Positions 38,044 through 54,453 of a DNA stretch of 64,000 nucleotides are shown piece by piece (within the stretch, counting starts at the first letter, position 1; every line of letters starts with the position of its first letter). Source of the stretch: Piromyces finnis (taxonomy: Eukaryota > Neocallimastigomycota > Neocallimastigomycetes > Neocallimastigales > Neocallimastigaceae). The notes below the pieces were generated by a model, which saw only the letters and a list, made by a program, of their open reading frames with translations, did not search any database and was not told the DNA's origin. The stretch is from contig MCFH01000001.1 in the NCBI GenBank assembly GCA_002104945.1, positions 930,001 through 994,000 of the forward strand, in the 5' to 3' direction. Made by a program: the position numbers and the translations under genes.

Positions 38044-38226
38044 GAAAATCAGTTTAAATAAAATATATATTTATATATATATATTGTTCTACTTATATAT
38101 TATATATTTCATATATTTTAAAAATAGAACATTCATACATTATATTAAAGATAAAAAGTATTATTAATACAAAAAATGAAAAATAGAATAAAATGTTTAA
38201 AAAAATTTTTAAAAAATTTTAAATAT

Positions 38227-38306
<80 letters not shown>

Positions 38307-38479
38307 TTCTAAAATTCATATATTTTAAAAAAATTAAATTTCAAATTAAGAATTAAATTGAAATATAATTGATATTTATATAACATCTATTTAAATAATT
38401 TAGTTGTATTTAAGGATATATACGTATATATATTAAGAAAACCTTGAAAATATTACTATTTTAAAACATTTTTTCTAGA
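37904..38479. other. Intergenic region with TTTA microsatellite
   Basis: DOT1 3' flank, containing a T-run/A-run inverted pair (about 38012-38043) and the tetranucleotide array described separately. A splice-acceptor-like TTTTTTCTAG ends at 38478, just before the next ATG. Confidence 0.55.
38228..38308. repeat. TTTA tetranucleotide microsatellite
   Basis: About 20 uninterrupted TTTA units. Confidence 0.95.
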
Positions 38480-41431
<2,952 letters not shown>

Positions 41432-42595
41432 TAACATATATAAAGCTTGTGTTTATTTATATAGTTGATAATATTATTAATTATATATTCATTTTTCCTT
41501 CTATTATAATAAATTAATAATAATAAATGATATAAAAAATTATAAATATTTAATATTAATAAGAAATTCCAAAAAATTAAGTTATTTGTTATTATTTACA
41601 ATTAAGGAATGTAAATATACCTTAAAGTTTATATTTTTATATTTGAAATTTGAAATTTTTAGCTTTATGGTAAAATTATGCAAAACTAAATGTAAATTCT
41701 TTTTTTTTTTTTTAGATATTGTATTATTACAGCATAATTTTATGATAGAAAATTATATAATTTAAATTTTAATCTCTTTATTGCTATTATTTTACTAGCT
41801 TTTAATTTGTGTAATTTAAAAAGTTTTTTCATATAATACTATTTAATAATAATTAATTTAAAAACTATAGTTACAATAAAATGTTTAATTCCCTTTTTTT
41901 TTTTTTTTTTTAATTTTAATATTTCAAATATTTCATTTAATAACAATAATATAAAATACAAAGTAATCATATATTATTCATAGTAAAAAAAAAAAAAAAT
42001 AATGAAAATAATTATAGTCATTACTCATTAAATAAATAATATCATAATATAATAAGCAGGTTTCAAATAAATTTCATTAATATTTAATGATAAAGTCACT
42101 ATTTGAATTATTAAAAAATTTTTGTATTATAAGAATTTTAAGTGAATCAAAAGATTTAAAATGTTATTCACTAACAAATTTATTTTAATATTATTCTACA
42201 AATTTATTCAATTTTATTTAATAAGATAATTATTAAAAAGTTTATACTATAATTATAATTTTTATTATTTCCGAAATCTATTTAAATACAAAATAAAAAT
42301 AAATTGTAAACTTTAATATTATTATCAGAATTTTAATAAAAAAATAATAATTAAAAGGTAATTTTTAATAAAATATCATTGAAAATTATATGCTTATTCA
42401 TTTACAGTAAATAATATGGTTATTAATTATTTTTTTATTTTTTGATGAATCATATCACAACTGAAAAATAATAATAATTTTCATTTTAAAAATAATATTG
42501 TCTATATGTAAAAAAAAAAAAAATAAAAATAAAAATCCATATATATACATATTAATATAACAATTAAAAAGTAAATTAGATATTCTCAATGAAAA
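41432..42595. other. Intergenic region
   Basis: AT-rich with poly-T (about 41699-41715, 41890-41911) and poly-A (41986-41999, 42511-42523) runs; no gene recognised. Confidence 0.55.
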
Positions 42596-45500
42596 ATGAA
42601 AAAGAGAAATTCTAGTGTTACATCAACTACAAAAACCAAAAATGAAGGTTTGATAATTCAACTAGATTTTCTTTATTTATAAAATATAAATAACGAATAA
42701 CATAGATATAATGTAAATATATATTAAAAACAATAAATTAAAAGTTTCATTTTAATATTATATATAATATAATTATTTCTTTATGTATGTAATTATTAAA
42801 ACAAAAAGTGTTATCAACATTTTTTTTAAAACAATTGGAAATTAATTATAAAGAAGAAATAAAAGAATTAAATGCGAGTAATTGTAAAACATTAAATGAA
42901 TATGATTCCAAGTTTTTAAGTGATAGATCATGTTTAGAAAGTAACGGATTAATCCGAGGATCAAGTACAGATTTTTTTACTTCAATTTCAACGAGTTTGG
43001 AGAATAAAGAAAATTCATCAGAAAGTAAAAATTTTGTACTTGATTTTACTAATAATTATATATCAAGAAATATGTTATTTTCAATTTTTAAAACTATTGA
43101 AGAAAATTGTTGTTCAACCGCATTAATACTAAAAAATGTTGGATTACTAGAAACTGTTTATGAAGGTAAAATAATTATTACTTGTATTCCACTTTTATCG
43201 AAAAATTTTTGAAAATTTAAACTATTTAAATCTAACCCTAGATAATTAATAAATATATAAAATGTTAATATTAATGATTTATTACTTTGATATTTATTAT
43301 TCATAGATGAATTAATTCATTATACACCAACTGATATAATAGGATCACTTTTAAAACTATTAAGATTAGATATATTAACTGCACTCGATTTATCAGATAA
43401 CAATATTGGTAATGAATTTATACATAGTTTATTTATTAGAGGAATTGCATTTACAACAAATTTAAAGCAATTAAAACTATCGAATACTGGAATAAGTAAT
43501 ATGGTGGTGACATATGATATGCTAGGAACACTTGGGGCATTTGAATTACCATTTTATTTAAAATCAAATAAAATGGATGAATTAATAGATTATAATTTAA
43601 AAATGGAACTAAATAATGATAATAAATTATTATTAAATGAAGTTCGTACTAATTCTGCAATTCATTCTGATGATATTGTAAAGACTTCAAAAATCAACTA
43701 CTCGTTACATGATATTGATATTTCAGGCAATCATTGGAATACTGAACCATTTAAAATTTTAGAGAATTTCCCAAATATTATACCGAGAACAATAAATTAT
43801 AAATTATTAACAACGATTCAATCAGAAAAAATTTCATATCATATAGACAGAAATAGTTTTATAAGTTCAATAGTAGATGTATTAATCTCTTCATGTTCAG
43901 TAAGAAGAAATTCAAATACAAAACAAAAGAAATTAATGACTGTAATTATTATTATTATTATTATTATAAACACTTTACTACATTTTTCTCATTATTTTTT
44001 TTACTAACATCATTTATTTTTAATCATATAAAATTATTATATTTTCTATAAAAATAAGCTTATAAAAAAGAAATCAACAAATTGGGCATTTGGTTATTCA
44101 TTTTATAATTCAATTAAAAAAGATAAAAATTATTGTAACTATTATATTCATTTAAATTTCCGCGGAAAAGAAGATGAATTTATTGTGGTTTATTTCAAAG
44201 GTGTGAATGACAGGTTAGGATTAAAGCGTTAATACCTTTTAGTTATATTTTATTGATATATTGAACTCTCTCCATTTACATAATATATTTAATCAAAAAA
44301 TCATATAGTATTAATAAAATAATGTTATTTTTACTAATTATTTTTTACATTATTATTTGTAATATAATAGTAAATATATAGAATATTGTCAAGAATGGTT
44401 GCCGAAACTATTGGAACAAGAGTATAATCATTGGGATAGTATATATGTATTATATGAAATTGTCTTTGATAAATTAAATAAAAAGTTAAAGGATATGGCA
44501 ATTAATGTATATGTTATTAAATTAATTAATTATTTTATAAATTAATCATAATACTTATTATATGATTTATAAATATGTATTAATATACTATTATATAAAA
44601 CTTATAAAACTACTATTGATTTTAATCTTATCACTATATAGGAAGGTGTTACTGTATTGATTTTACATATATGTGAATATAAAATGTATATTATAAATTT
44701 AGGGGATTCTACAGCAATCCTTAAAACATCAGAAAGTAAAATCCCAATTAGATTATCACGACAACATTTGACTAGTAATCCGTATGAGGCATCAAGAATA
44801 GAAAAAAGAAATATTTCATCTGAGATGTTTGATGAATGCCATTCTATAACCCGTATGATAGGATATTCAAAATACTCTAATATTCTCTCAACAAAACCAG
44901 AAATACTTATTAGGAAAATAAATTTTGAAAATGATCAATATATAATTATCTCTGATAGAGATGTGTGGAAAGTATTATCAATGGATGATGTTGATAGAAT
45001 TTATAATGAAGTTATTAATCAAATGAAAGATGAAACATTGGTTTCATCTAATTGGCCTGATGTTGTAGCCAAAAGATTATTATACCTAGTTAAAAATAAA
45101 TATAAAGTAAAGGATGAAATTTCAATAATTGTATTAATATTGTACAAAAAAGATATGCCAAAATGTAAAAAGAAAATTGAAGATATATCAAATATCTCAC
45201 CAATGATACCAAAAGATAAAGCAATTTCTTTTCAGAATATTATAGGCATGATTGGGTTGGGAAAAAACGAAAAGAATTTAGAATTAGATAGTCAAAGTTC
45301 AATTGAAAAATTTAGTTTAGATAAAGTAAATAACAATAGTTATACAGAAACAACAAAATTAAACAATTCGGATTATGAGATTTCAATGGTTAATCATGGA
45401 AAAAGAATGTCACTTGATATCGACTATATTCCGTCGAAATCTAATAAAGGCTATTCAAATCAAATAATATTATCACCAAATCACCAAATATTAATGAATG

Positions 45501-45919
45501 AAGAATTGGAAGGTAGTGATTTATTAATTGATAATGATAAAAGAATATCCATGAAAAACTCCAGTTTCAAAAATTATGAAATTCCATTATATAAAAATAA
45601 TGTTTCTAACGAATTTATAACAGAAATGGAATGTTTTTTAAATAAAAATAATTCAAATGAGCTAAACACAGTTAACTGGTTTAAAAATGAAACAAGAAAT
45701 TCAAATAGATATACAAGAATGGGTAATAATTTATCAAAAGAAAATGGACAGCCTTTTTCAGATGCTAAATATTGTAGTAATTATGAATTGGAAAATTTAG
45801 GTGTATTAGATGAGGAAAAAAATGGTACAGCTTCAAGTCCATATAGAAACATATATTCCTCATCAAGTTTAAATAGTGATTATATGACTACATCAGAAGG
45901 AAAGGGAAAGAAAAAATAA
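42596..45919 (+). CDS. Leucine-rich-repeat protein with degenerate PP2C-like domain
   Basis: Six exons: 42596-42647, 42809-43165, 43307-43941, 44059-44213, 44371-44506, 44642-45919; 870 residues. The N-terminal half holds LRR signatures (LTALDLSDNNIGN near 158-170, LKQLKLSNTGIS, LHDIDISGNHW). Residues about 350-612 match a PP2C phosphatase: VTVLILHI..KMYIINLGDSTAIL, RIEKR, YIIISDRDVWKVLS and DEISIIVLIL at the end. The metal-binding motif, normally VFDGHGG-like, reads VYFKGVND, so the first Asp is Lys. This order (LRR then PP2C) is that of PHLPP and of the regulatory half of fungal adenylate cyclase; no cyclase domain follows, only a Ser/Asn-rich tail (613-870). A pseudophosphatase scaffold is likely. 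The start ATG at 42596 is the second of two; the first meets a stop after eight codons. Confidence 0.82.
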
Positions 45920-46595
45920 TTAGAATAAATAAAATACTTTAAAATATTACAACAAATAATTTATAAAAAATTTAATCAGTTTTTTTAAATGGTAGTTTTT
46001 TTTTTTTTTTAAAAAAACTTTGATATATCTTCAAAAATATTAATATTATTAATACCAATTATGAAATATTCGTTTAAATTTACAAATAATATTAATATAA
46101 TACTGAAGAATATTTTTTTTTTTTTTTTGATATTTTATTTTATTTTATTTTATTTTATTTTTTTTTTATGTTTTAATATATATTTATTATTTAATATGTG
46201 ATAAATATAATACCTTCCTCCTCTATTGTAATTGTACTTTTTCTTTTTTTCCTTGTCCTATTTTATTATTATTAATATTAATATTAATTATTGTTATTAT
46301 TATTATTATTGTTATTATTATAATTGTTATTTAAAAAATGCAATCAAAATTATTAAAAAAAAAATAAATACCTATATACTATTAGTTGCTATAATTAATA
46401 CTATTGTAATTTTTTGTATATCAATATAGAATTATATATATTATATATTATATGAATATATATATTTGATTAAAAATTTAGTAAAATTTAAATAAAAAAA
46501 ATTATTTCCTAAATTGTGTGGTTCGAGTTTTGCTAAAACATGTGGACAACAATTAAATGATAGTTTTAAGTATTTAAATATAAGAATTTAAAATA
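45920..46595. other. Intergenic region
   Basis: AT-rich, TTTTA-type repeats at about 46132-46160 and short TTA runs. No gene; in particular no cyclase domain continuing from the upstream gene. Confidence 0.55.
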
Positions 46596-49340
46596 ATGGA
46601 AAAGATAACAGACATTGAAACATTTAGAAAAAGAGAATCGTTTGAAGAAATAAACCAACCTAATATAAAAAAAACAAAATCTGAAAATTCAAAAGAGGAT
46701 ATAGTATATTTAAAAGAAAACGAACAAAGTAATGATGTAAATGATAATTTAAATTCTGAAACAAAAGAAGTTAAAAATAATAATGTAAATATCGACTTAA
46801 ATGTAAAAGAATTACAAAATGAAAATGAAGAGATTAATATTCAAAATGATAATTTAGATGAAAAATTAAGTAATTTTGAGAAATGTGAAAGCCAAATACA
46901 ACATTTAATTGAGAAAACCAATGATAATGATGGTGTAGATAATATACCACAAGATAATAAAATTGAGCAACAAAGTAATAATCTATTTGAAGAAAATAAT
47001 TTAAATACAGAAATTAAGCCTGAAACATCTCAAGATTTTATTTATCAATTTCCTATATATGAATTCAAGAAAGAAACAACACTTCGCTCTACAGATCCTA
47101 TTTATAATCCACGTTGCTCAACCCATGATGATTTTTCTAATAATTTTGAAATCAATAATTATTTCAAAGGTGCCAAATGGTAATGAATTAAATAATTTAA
47201 TATTATTAAAAATAAAATTTTATAATTAATTTGTATAAATTGCATTATAATAATGATATAATTATATTTTATTTTTTTTAAATGTAACGTAAACACATTA
47301 AAATGATAAAATAATTAGGTCACCTGATGGAACTTGCATTTTAACAAGTTCAAATGATAATAATTTAAGAATATTTGAATTGTAAGGGTTTTATTATTAT
47401 TGTTACAAATTATTTAATTATACTGCTACCTTTAAAAAAGAATAATTAATACTTTTATTATATTTAAAATAATTATTAACTAAAACAATAGACCAGATAT
47501 AAGTAATAATAAAATAGAAGGTATTTTAAAATTTTAAATTTAAAAAAGTAAAAAAGCTAATTTACTAATATAAATGAAATTTTAATAATAATAACAACAA
47601 CAACAACAACAACAACAATAATAATAAAAAACATATTAAACAATAGAAATAAATATTAAACCAGCATTAAAAGTTTGTGATGGAGAAAGTGTATATGACT
47701 ATTGTTGGTATCCATATATGAATAGTTCAGGTAAATTTATTGAAAATTATAAAGTTTTAATAATTTTGAATTTATTAAGTATTTACAAATATTATACAGA
47801 TCCTTCAACATCTGTGTTTATTTCAGCAAGTAGAGATTTACCTATACATATGTGGGATGCTTATTATGGAACGGTAATTTTTTAATATAATTTCATTGAA
47901 AAATTATGTTAGCATTTTAATATTTTTTTTTTTATTTTAGATACGAGCTTCCTATTGTACATATGATATATATGATCAAATTGTTGCTCCCCATTCAATT
48001 AATTTTAATTTAGATGGATCAAAGTATGCATGTACTTATATATTTTTAAAATTTACAAAACTTTTTATTTATTATTTTATTATCAAATATTATTTTATAT
48101 TACTATTATTATGTAAGAATATTTGCTGGTTTAAACAATTTAATTCAGATTTTTGATATTAGTAGACCCGGTCAACCAATAAATAAAAAAATGACAACGC
48201 CTACAAGAAAAAGTAAACATGGTCAAAAAGGTAAACATATATTTAAAAGTGAGAGTTATTTAATTATATATATAATTACTAAATGGCATAATTTTTAATT
48301 AAAGGAATAATATCATGTATGGATTTTAATCCGGACTATTCAGGACTATTAGCAGCAGGATCGTTATCAAAATCAATAGGAATTTATGATACCAATAACT
48401 CAAATGAACTTGTATATCAACAAAAAAAATTAAAAGGCGGTGTTATTCAAGTTCAATTTTCACCTGATGGAAATTATTTGTATTCAGTATCAAGACAAAC
48501 TGATGGTATAATTTGTTGGGATATTAGAAACACAGGAAAACAATTATGTGAGTATGTAAGACCAGGAAAGACAAACCAACGTATTTCATTTGATATAAGT
48601 AAAGATGGAAAATATTTAATATCAGGGGATAAGGTAATAAATATAAATACATCTATTGATATAAGTTAAATTTTAAACCAGAAGAATAAAAAAGTTGTAA
48701 CAATCTTTTTGATATAAATTGGATATATTTTGTGTTATATATTTAGGACGGGTATATTAATGTTTACGAATTAATGCATGTTATTAAATCACCTGAAGCA
48801 TTAGAGGAATTAAATAATCAAAAAATTGAGTTCAAATCAATAAAACCTACATATAGATATGAAGTAAATAAAGGTAATAAATTATACTAAAAGCTTTTAC
48901 AATAAAAAAAGATGAATATAAAAATTAATATTATTAATATATTTAAGATACAATTACTTCAGTTGCATTTCATCCTTATTATCCTATTATATTCACATGT
49001 TCTGGTCAAAGAAAATTTAATATGAATATATTAGATGAACATAATGTAGAAAATTGTGGTAAGTTTTATATTAATTAAAATAGTTTTATGAAGAAATATT
49101 AAACATTAATTTTGTATTTATTAATTTTAAAGCAATTGACAGTACATCAGAGCATTCAACAACTATTGAGGTATTTTCCATTGTTTAATAATTATTTACA
49201 TTTTTTTTTTTTATTTTTGAATTAACAAATATAATAAATATTGACCTTTCTATATTTAGGATAGTCAAAAAGAAATTATTAACTATAAATGCAATTATAG
49301 TGAAAATATCCTATCCATATGGCAAATCGGTACCATGTAA
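46596..49340 (+). CDS. WRAP53/TCAB1-like WD40 protein
   Basis: In animals TCAB1 binds the CAB box of small Cajal-body RNAs and telomerase RNA. Twelve exons: 46596-47179, 47319-47381, 47492-47520, 47647-47730, 47800-47873, 47941-48023, 48118-48230, 48305-48633, 48747-48873, 48948-49058, 49133-49170, 49260-49340; 571 residues. The first about 170 residues are acidic and disordered. The propeller then follows WRAP53 closely: [133 protein letters not shown] and ITSVAFHPYYPIIFTCSGQRKF. It ends with SIWQIGTM just after the last blade. The fit over seven blades makes orthology likely. Confidence 0.9.
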
Positions 49341-49987
49341 ATTAATAATAGAAAAGAGGTTTAAAATGAATAAATTATTAAAAAAATGATTGCCCATAAA
49401 ATTCTAAGAAATTTTTAATTTTTTTTATTTTTTATTTTTATTTATAAATCTTTCCATTAAAAATGAATTTTTTTAATTATTTGTAAAATATATATATTTT
49501 TTTATTTAGCTTTTAATTTTTTTTAATAATTTAATTTTTCTTCCTTTTTTTTATTTTTTATTTTTTTCCTTTTTTTTTTCTTTTTATTTTGTGCTTTATG
49601 GTTTAAAGATTATATTATTCATTATTAATATTCTTTAATTTTAATGAAAGATGATTTCTTTATCATTATTATTTTAGTATTATCATTTGTTATAATATCT
49701 AAAACATGTTTAGTTTTAGTTTTAGTCAGCTTTTTGAATTGATTTTTATAACTATTTAATTAATAAAAAATTAAACAGCTTAATCCCATTCTATATAATT
49801 TAATTATATTAAAATAAATTTATTAATATCATATAATGAAATAAAATTCTAATTATTATTATTATATTTAATTTACATACCCTTCTTAATATCGAAACTC
49901 TGTTTATAATTCAATGATTAATTATATTTATAGTTATATCATTAATACTTTTTGAAATTCTTATTTCATAATATAAAACATTAAAAT
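49341..49987. other. Convergent 3' intergenic region
   Basis: Between the WRAP53-like and RhoGDI stops; T-rich runs at about 49417-49575. No gene. Confidence 0.55.
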
Positions 49988-51154
49988 TTAACTAGTTCTT
50001 ACCCATTCAAATTCTAAATGGCAAACATTATCATCATCAATGAAACGACTCTTAACAGTGTAATGACCACGTGAGATGAAACCACTTGGAGCAACTTCGG
50101 CAGCAAACTATCATAAAGATATCATAATAAATACATTTTACTTAATAAAGTATAATTATGCGTTATCATTTTATATAATTACATTAATATTTACCTTCTT
50201 TTCATATGGTTCGAGTTTTGGACCGAAACTACCAATCATTTCTTCATCTCTGTCAACTATCATATATAAAAATAATGTGTAAATCAATTGTTTATATTTA
50301 CTTATTAATTAATAATATATAAATACATACCTTTAATACCCTTTCTCTTAACAACATGAATGTACTTTAAACCTGAAACGACTTCATGTTGAATCCTATA
50401 AAAATATGAATATTTATTATTTAATGATTTCATTTAATTTATTATTAAATTTATTTTAATAAAAGTAATACATACTTAAATTTAATCTTTAATTTGTATT
50501 CAACACCTTCCTTAATAGTCATTGGGTTGTCCTTAAGACTTTTAAGTTTTTCTATTATTATTTTATAATATTAATATTTGACCATTTTACGGATAAATAA
50601 AATAACATATATAATACGTATTTATAATACCTGGAGTGGAAACATCTAATACAACATCGTCTCTACCATCAATTTCCATAGCAAGAGATAAAACAACAAC
50701 CTTACGTGGGTCATCACTTGGACCTATTTTTTTAAAATTTATTATATTTAATACATTAATTTAGCTCAATTTTAAAATAAAACAATTTAAACATTAATAT
50801 TTACCAACGGCAGCCTTAAGACCTAAAGACTATATTTTATTTATAATTTTAATTTAATTAATAAAAATTTAATATTGCTAAAATTTAATTTATAATATAA
50901 TAAATAACATACTTCTTTCCATTTATTTAAACTTTCATCTTCGGCATCAAGGTTTTTTAATTCATCAATGGTTTTCTTTTCACCAACCTTGTATCCTTCA
51001 GTTTGGGTCTAATAAATATATTATTTTAATATATTTATTTTATTAATATTTATTTATAGTGATCAACTTTATAAAATTAACAATAACTTACTGGGTTAAG
51101 ATCTTCTAAAGAATCGCCATTGCTAACTGGTTGATCAATGCTTTGATTGGACAT
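49988..51154 (-). CDS. RDI1: Rho GDP-dissociation inhibitor
   Basis: Extracts prenylated Rho GTPases from membranes and holds them GDP-bound in the cytosol. Eight exons: 51154-51092, 51008-50913, 50829-50805, 50723-50631, 50551-50476, 50395-50331, 50256-50195, 50107-49988; 199 residues, the usual length. Residues 1-60 give the flexible regulatory arm (DELKNLDAEDESLNKWKESLG). The immunoglobulin-like prenyl-binding domain follows with DPRKVVVLSLAMEIDGR, TIKEGVEYKLKIKFKIQHEVVSGLKYIH, GSFGPKLEPYEKKF, GFISRGHYTVKSRFIDDD and HLEFEWV. The symbol RDI1 is the yeast name, given by homology. Two exons are only 25 and 62-65 bases, in line with the dense introns of the region. Confidence 0.95.
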
Positions 51155-53418
51155 TTTGATTCTATTTATTAAATTTATTAAATATAATATAATTTGTTTA
51201 TTATTACTTTTTTTATTCATTTACTTATTTAAAATAGAATATTTTTGCTAATTATATTAAGATTAAAATTCTTCTAAAATGTAACTATATTTTTATTTTT
51301 AATATATAAATGTATCATCCTCATTTGCCTCTTAATACAAATAATTTATTATTTAATACAATAATAGCAATATTTTTCTAACTTTAGACTTGTATTTTGA
51401 TTATTTTTAAATTTTTACACAATTTATATTGTTTTTGTTTTTTGTTTAAGGCTTTATTTATTAAAATTTATTCCTAATAACCACTATCTTTTATATATAT
51501 AATGATACTTTTTTATATCATTTTTTTTAACTTTTATATTTTTTGACATAATTATTTTTTCTTTTTCCCTTCCTTCTTTTTATCATTATTATTATCTTTA
51601 TTATTTATTTTTATTTTTATCTATTTCATTGTCTTTATATTTTATATTGATATATGTTTATTTTATATATTAATAAGAATAACACATTTAATTTCCATAT
51701 TTCTCTTATTAATACATAAAATATTATCAATTTATCTTTTACGTTTAAAATTGATTATTAATTATAGTTAACTATTGATAACAAAAAAAAAAAAAGAATA
51801 ATTAAATTTAACTATTTTTATTTACATTATATAAAATAAGACAATGTAAATTTTATTATTATTGCTGGTTTTTATATTATTTGAAATATATTTTTTTTGT
51901 AGTATTTATATTATTTTTATATATATTATCCTTATATGTTATTTTTATTTAATTCTTTATTTCTTTTATTTACAGTTTATAAATTTACTTTTATTTTACA
52001 AAATTTACTAATTAATTTATTCTTACTTTATACAATTAAGATTATTTTTTAAAAAAAAAATAAATAAAAATAAAAGAAATATTTGTTATAATAGTATAAA
52101 TAAAGGAATTTATTTAATAATTTAATCTACTAATTAGCAAAAAATTATATATAATTAATATTATTAAAATATATGATTTTAATAATAATAAAAATATCTA
52201 ATTTATAATTATAAAATTATTATTTTATTAAATTATTATTTTTCTATTCATTATATATAATATATTAAACTGTATTATTATATATAATATGTATTTTTTA
52301 ATTATTTATATTTATATGTATTATATATTATTTATTTATTTATTTTTTAATTTTACTTTATTAAATTAATTAATATATAAATGAATATATATAAAGTTAT
52401 TAATAAGGTGTATTATACATACTTTATTACATTATAAATTGTAAATGTAATTGGTGTAGAATACATATTATTAATATGTTTGATATTTTAAATTCTTATT
52501 AATATTGTTTATACATTTATTACATTTAAATAATAATAATGTAATTATCATTAAATATAAACTTTAAAAGAAAATATATATTCATAAAGTTATATAGCTT
52601 TAAATACCTAAAAGTTTTTGTTTGAAAAATGAATAAAATTTTGAATTATATAAGATTAACAAGATTAACATTGTAATTATAATATATATAGTTAAAATCA
52701 AAGTTTTTATTAAGTTTATTATGATTACATTTATTTTAAGTGATCGTTCCAATATGTTCAGAATTTATTTATATTAAAAAGTATATAATTATTAAATATA
52801 TAATATCTAAAAATTTTCAAAGGTTAAATTTATAATCTTTAATTAAAAATGTGAAATAAAATAGTTACAATAGTATATTATATTTATAATAATTGACAAT
52901 TTATTTTATATAAGCTAAAGAACATTTATTCATATTAAAGACATAAAAGTTTTTTAACATATTAAATATTATTTATTTAATAATAATATACTTTTATTAT
53001 TACTTTATTATAGATGTATATTCTTTAACTTTGCATTAAATTTAATATATATAAATAAAAATGAATAATAGTAATATATCCATTATATTAAAATAAAAAA
53101 ACAAAGTGATAAATATATAGATATAATAAATATATATATATTTATTATTTAATCATAACAAAGTCCATAATTAAATATTGAGTAAAAGTAGAATGGAATT
53201 GACTTTGGTTTTATATATATTATATAATAAAGAATGAAATATTAGGTTTTTTTTTTTATAGTTGTTTTTTGTAATATGCTAATTATAAAGATCTAAAATT
53301 TTATTGGCTGTCAACAATAATATAATGTTGTAGGTAATAAATTCTTTAGATAAAATAAATTATTAAATAAAATTTTAATTTTATTAAAAAATTATCTACA
53401 TAATTATATTTTTTGATA
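51155..53418. other. Long intergenic region
   Basis: 2.3 kb of almost pure A/T with ATATA/TTATTA filler. It includes a reversed CCAAT (ATTGG at 53302-53306) about 115 bases before the next ATG. No gene or RNA supported. Confidence 0.55.
53302..53306 (-). promoter_or_regulatory. Reverse CCAAT box upstream of the ARMT1-like gene
   Basis: TTATTGGCTGTCAAC is the only non-AT patch in the proximal promoter. Candidate NF-Y/HAP site by motif alone. Confidence 0.3.
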
Positions 53419-54417
53419 ATGAATGAATCATTATTTCCACCAGAACCATTTTTAAGAGGTTCCATTCCAAACAGTTTTGCTGAAGATACCTTTGATAGGC
53501 GTATTCCAGAAATCTTTTCTCAAGTAAGAATTACCTAGTACTTTTTTTTTTTTTTAAAAAAATAATCATATTCATATTATTTAAATAAAAAGACTTTAAA
53601 TTAATAGGTCTTTTTTTTTTTTTTTTTTTTTTTTTTTATCCTTTATTATAAATTAAAAAGAACATTAGTTAAATTTTTTATATTTGTTATAAATAAATGA
53701 ATATTCCATAGGTAAATAAAACTTTTGAAGAGACATTAAAAAATGTTAATCCTTCAGATATTGAAAAAATAAAGGAAGGAAATGAAATTAAAAATAAATT
53801 GGAAAGACTTCTTGATGACATTAAGAATGATAGAGAATTTAATGAAATCGTTCCCGGTAAATAATAATAATTAATATTTATAACTTAATTTAATAAGTAT
53901 TTTTTTTTTATTAAGAATTAATATATCTAACATGAATGATTTTTAATGATAAAATTTATAAAAATGACAATAAAGATGAATATTCTGATTGTGAAGAATG
54001 GAATGATTGTATAAACTTTTGGAAAAAAAGAAATGAAGGTACATTCAAAAAATGTTCTTGGCTTTTTGCTGAAAGCTATTTATATCGTGTATTAGCGTAA
54101 ATATTAATTTTATTAAATAGTTTATAAGTTTTAAAATATAAAAATTATCCTTTTTTTTTTTATAATTATTATTAATAAATTTATAATTTGAATAAATATA
54201 ATTAAAATAATTTAATGAAAATTTGAAAATCTTTATAGAAATTATATGTCAGTTAGTAAATATTGGAAAAAATATGATGCTTTTACTATAAAAAAAGAAA
54301 ATTCTTTAATAGGTCCAACTTGGAAATCTGTTGTTGCAATGGCTGATATGATTAATCCAATAATAAGCAGTGATGAAGATAATTCTCTTGAAAATACATT
54401 TATTAATTTCTTAAAAG

Positions 54418-54453
<36 letters not shown>

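Noticed and set aside
53908-53975. Earlier acceptor (AAG near 53915) for exon 3 of the ARMT1-like gene
   Set aside because: It leads to an in-frame TGA; the AAAG acceptor ending at 53975 restores the frame.
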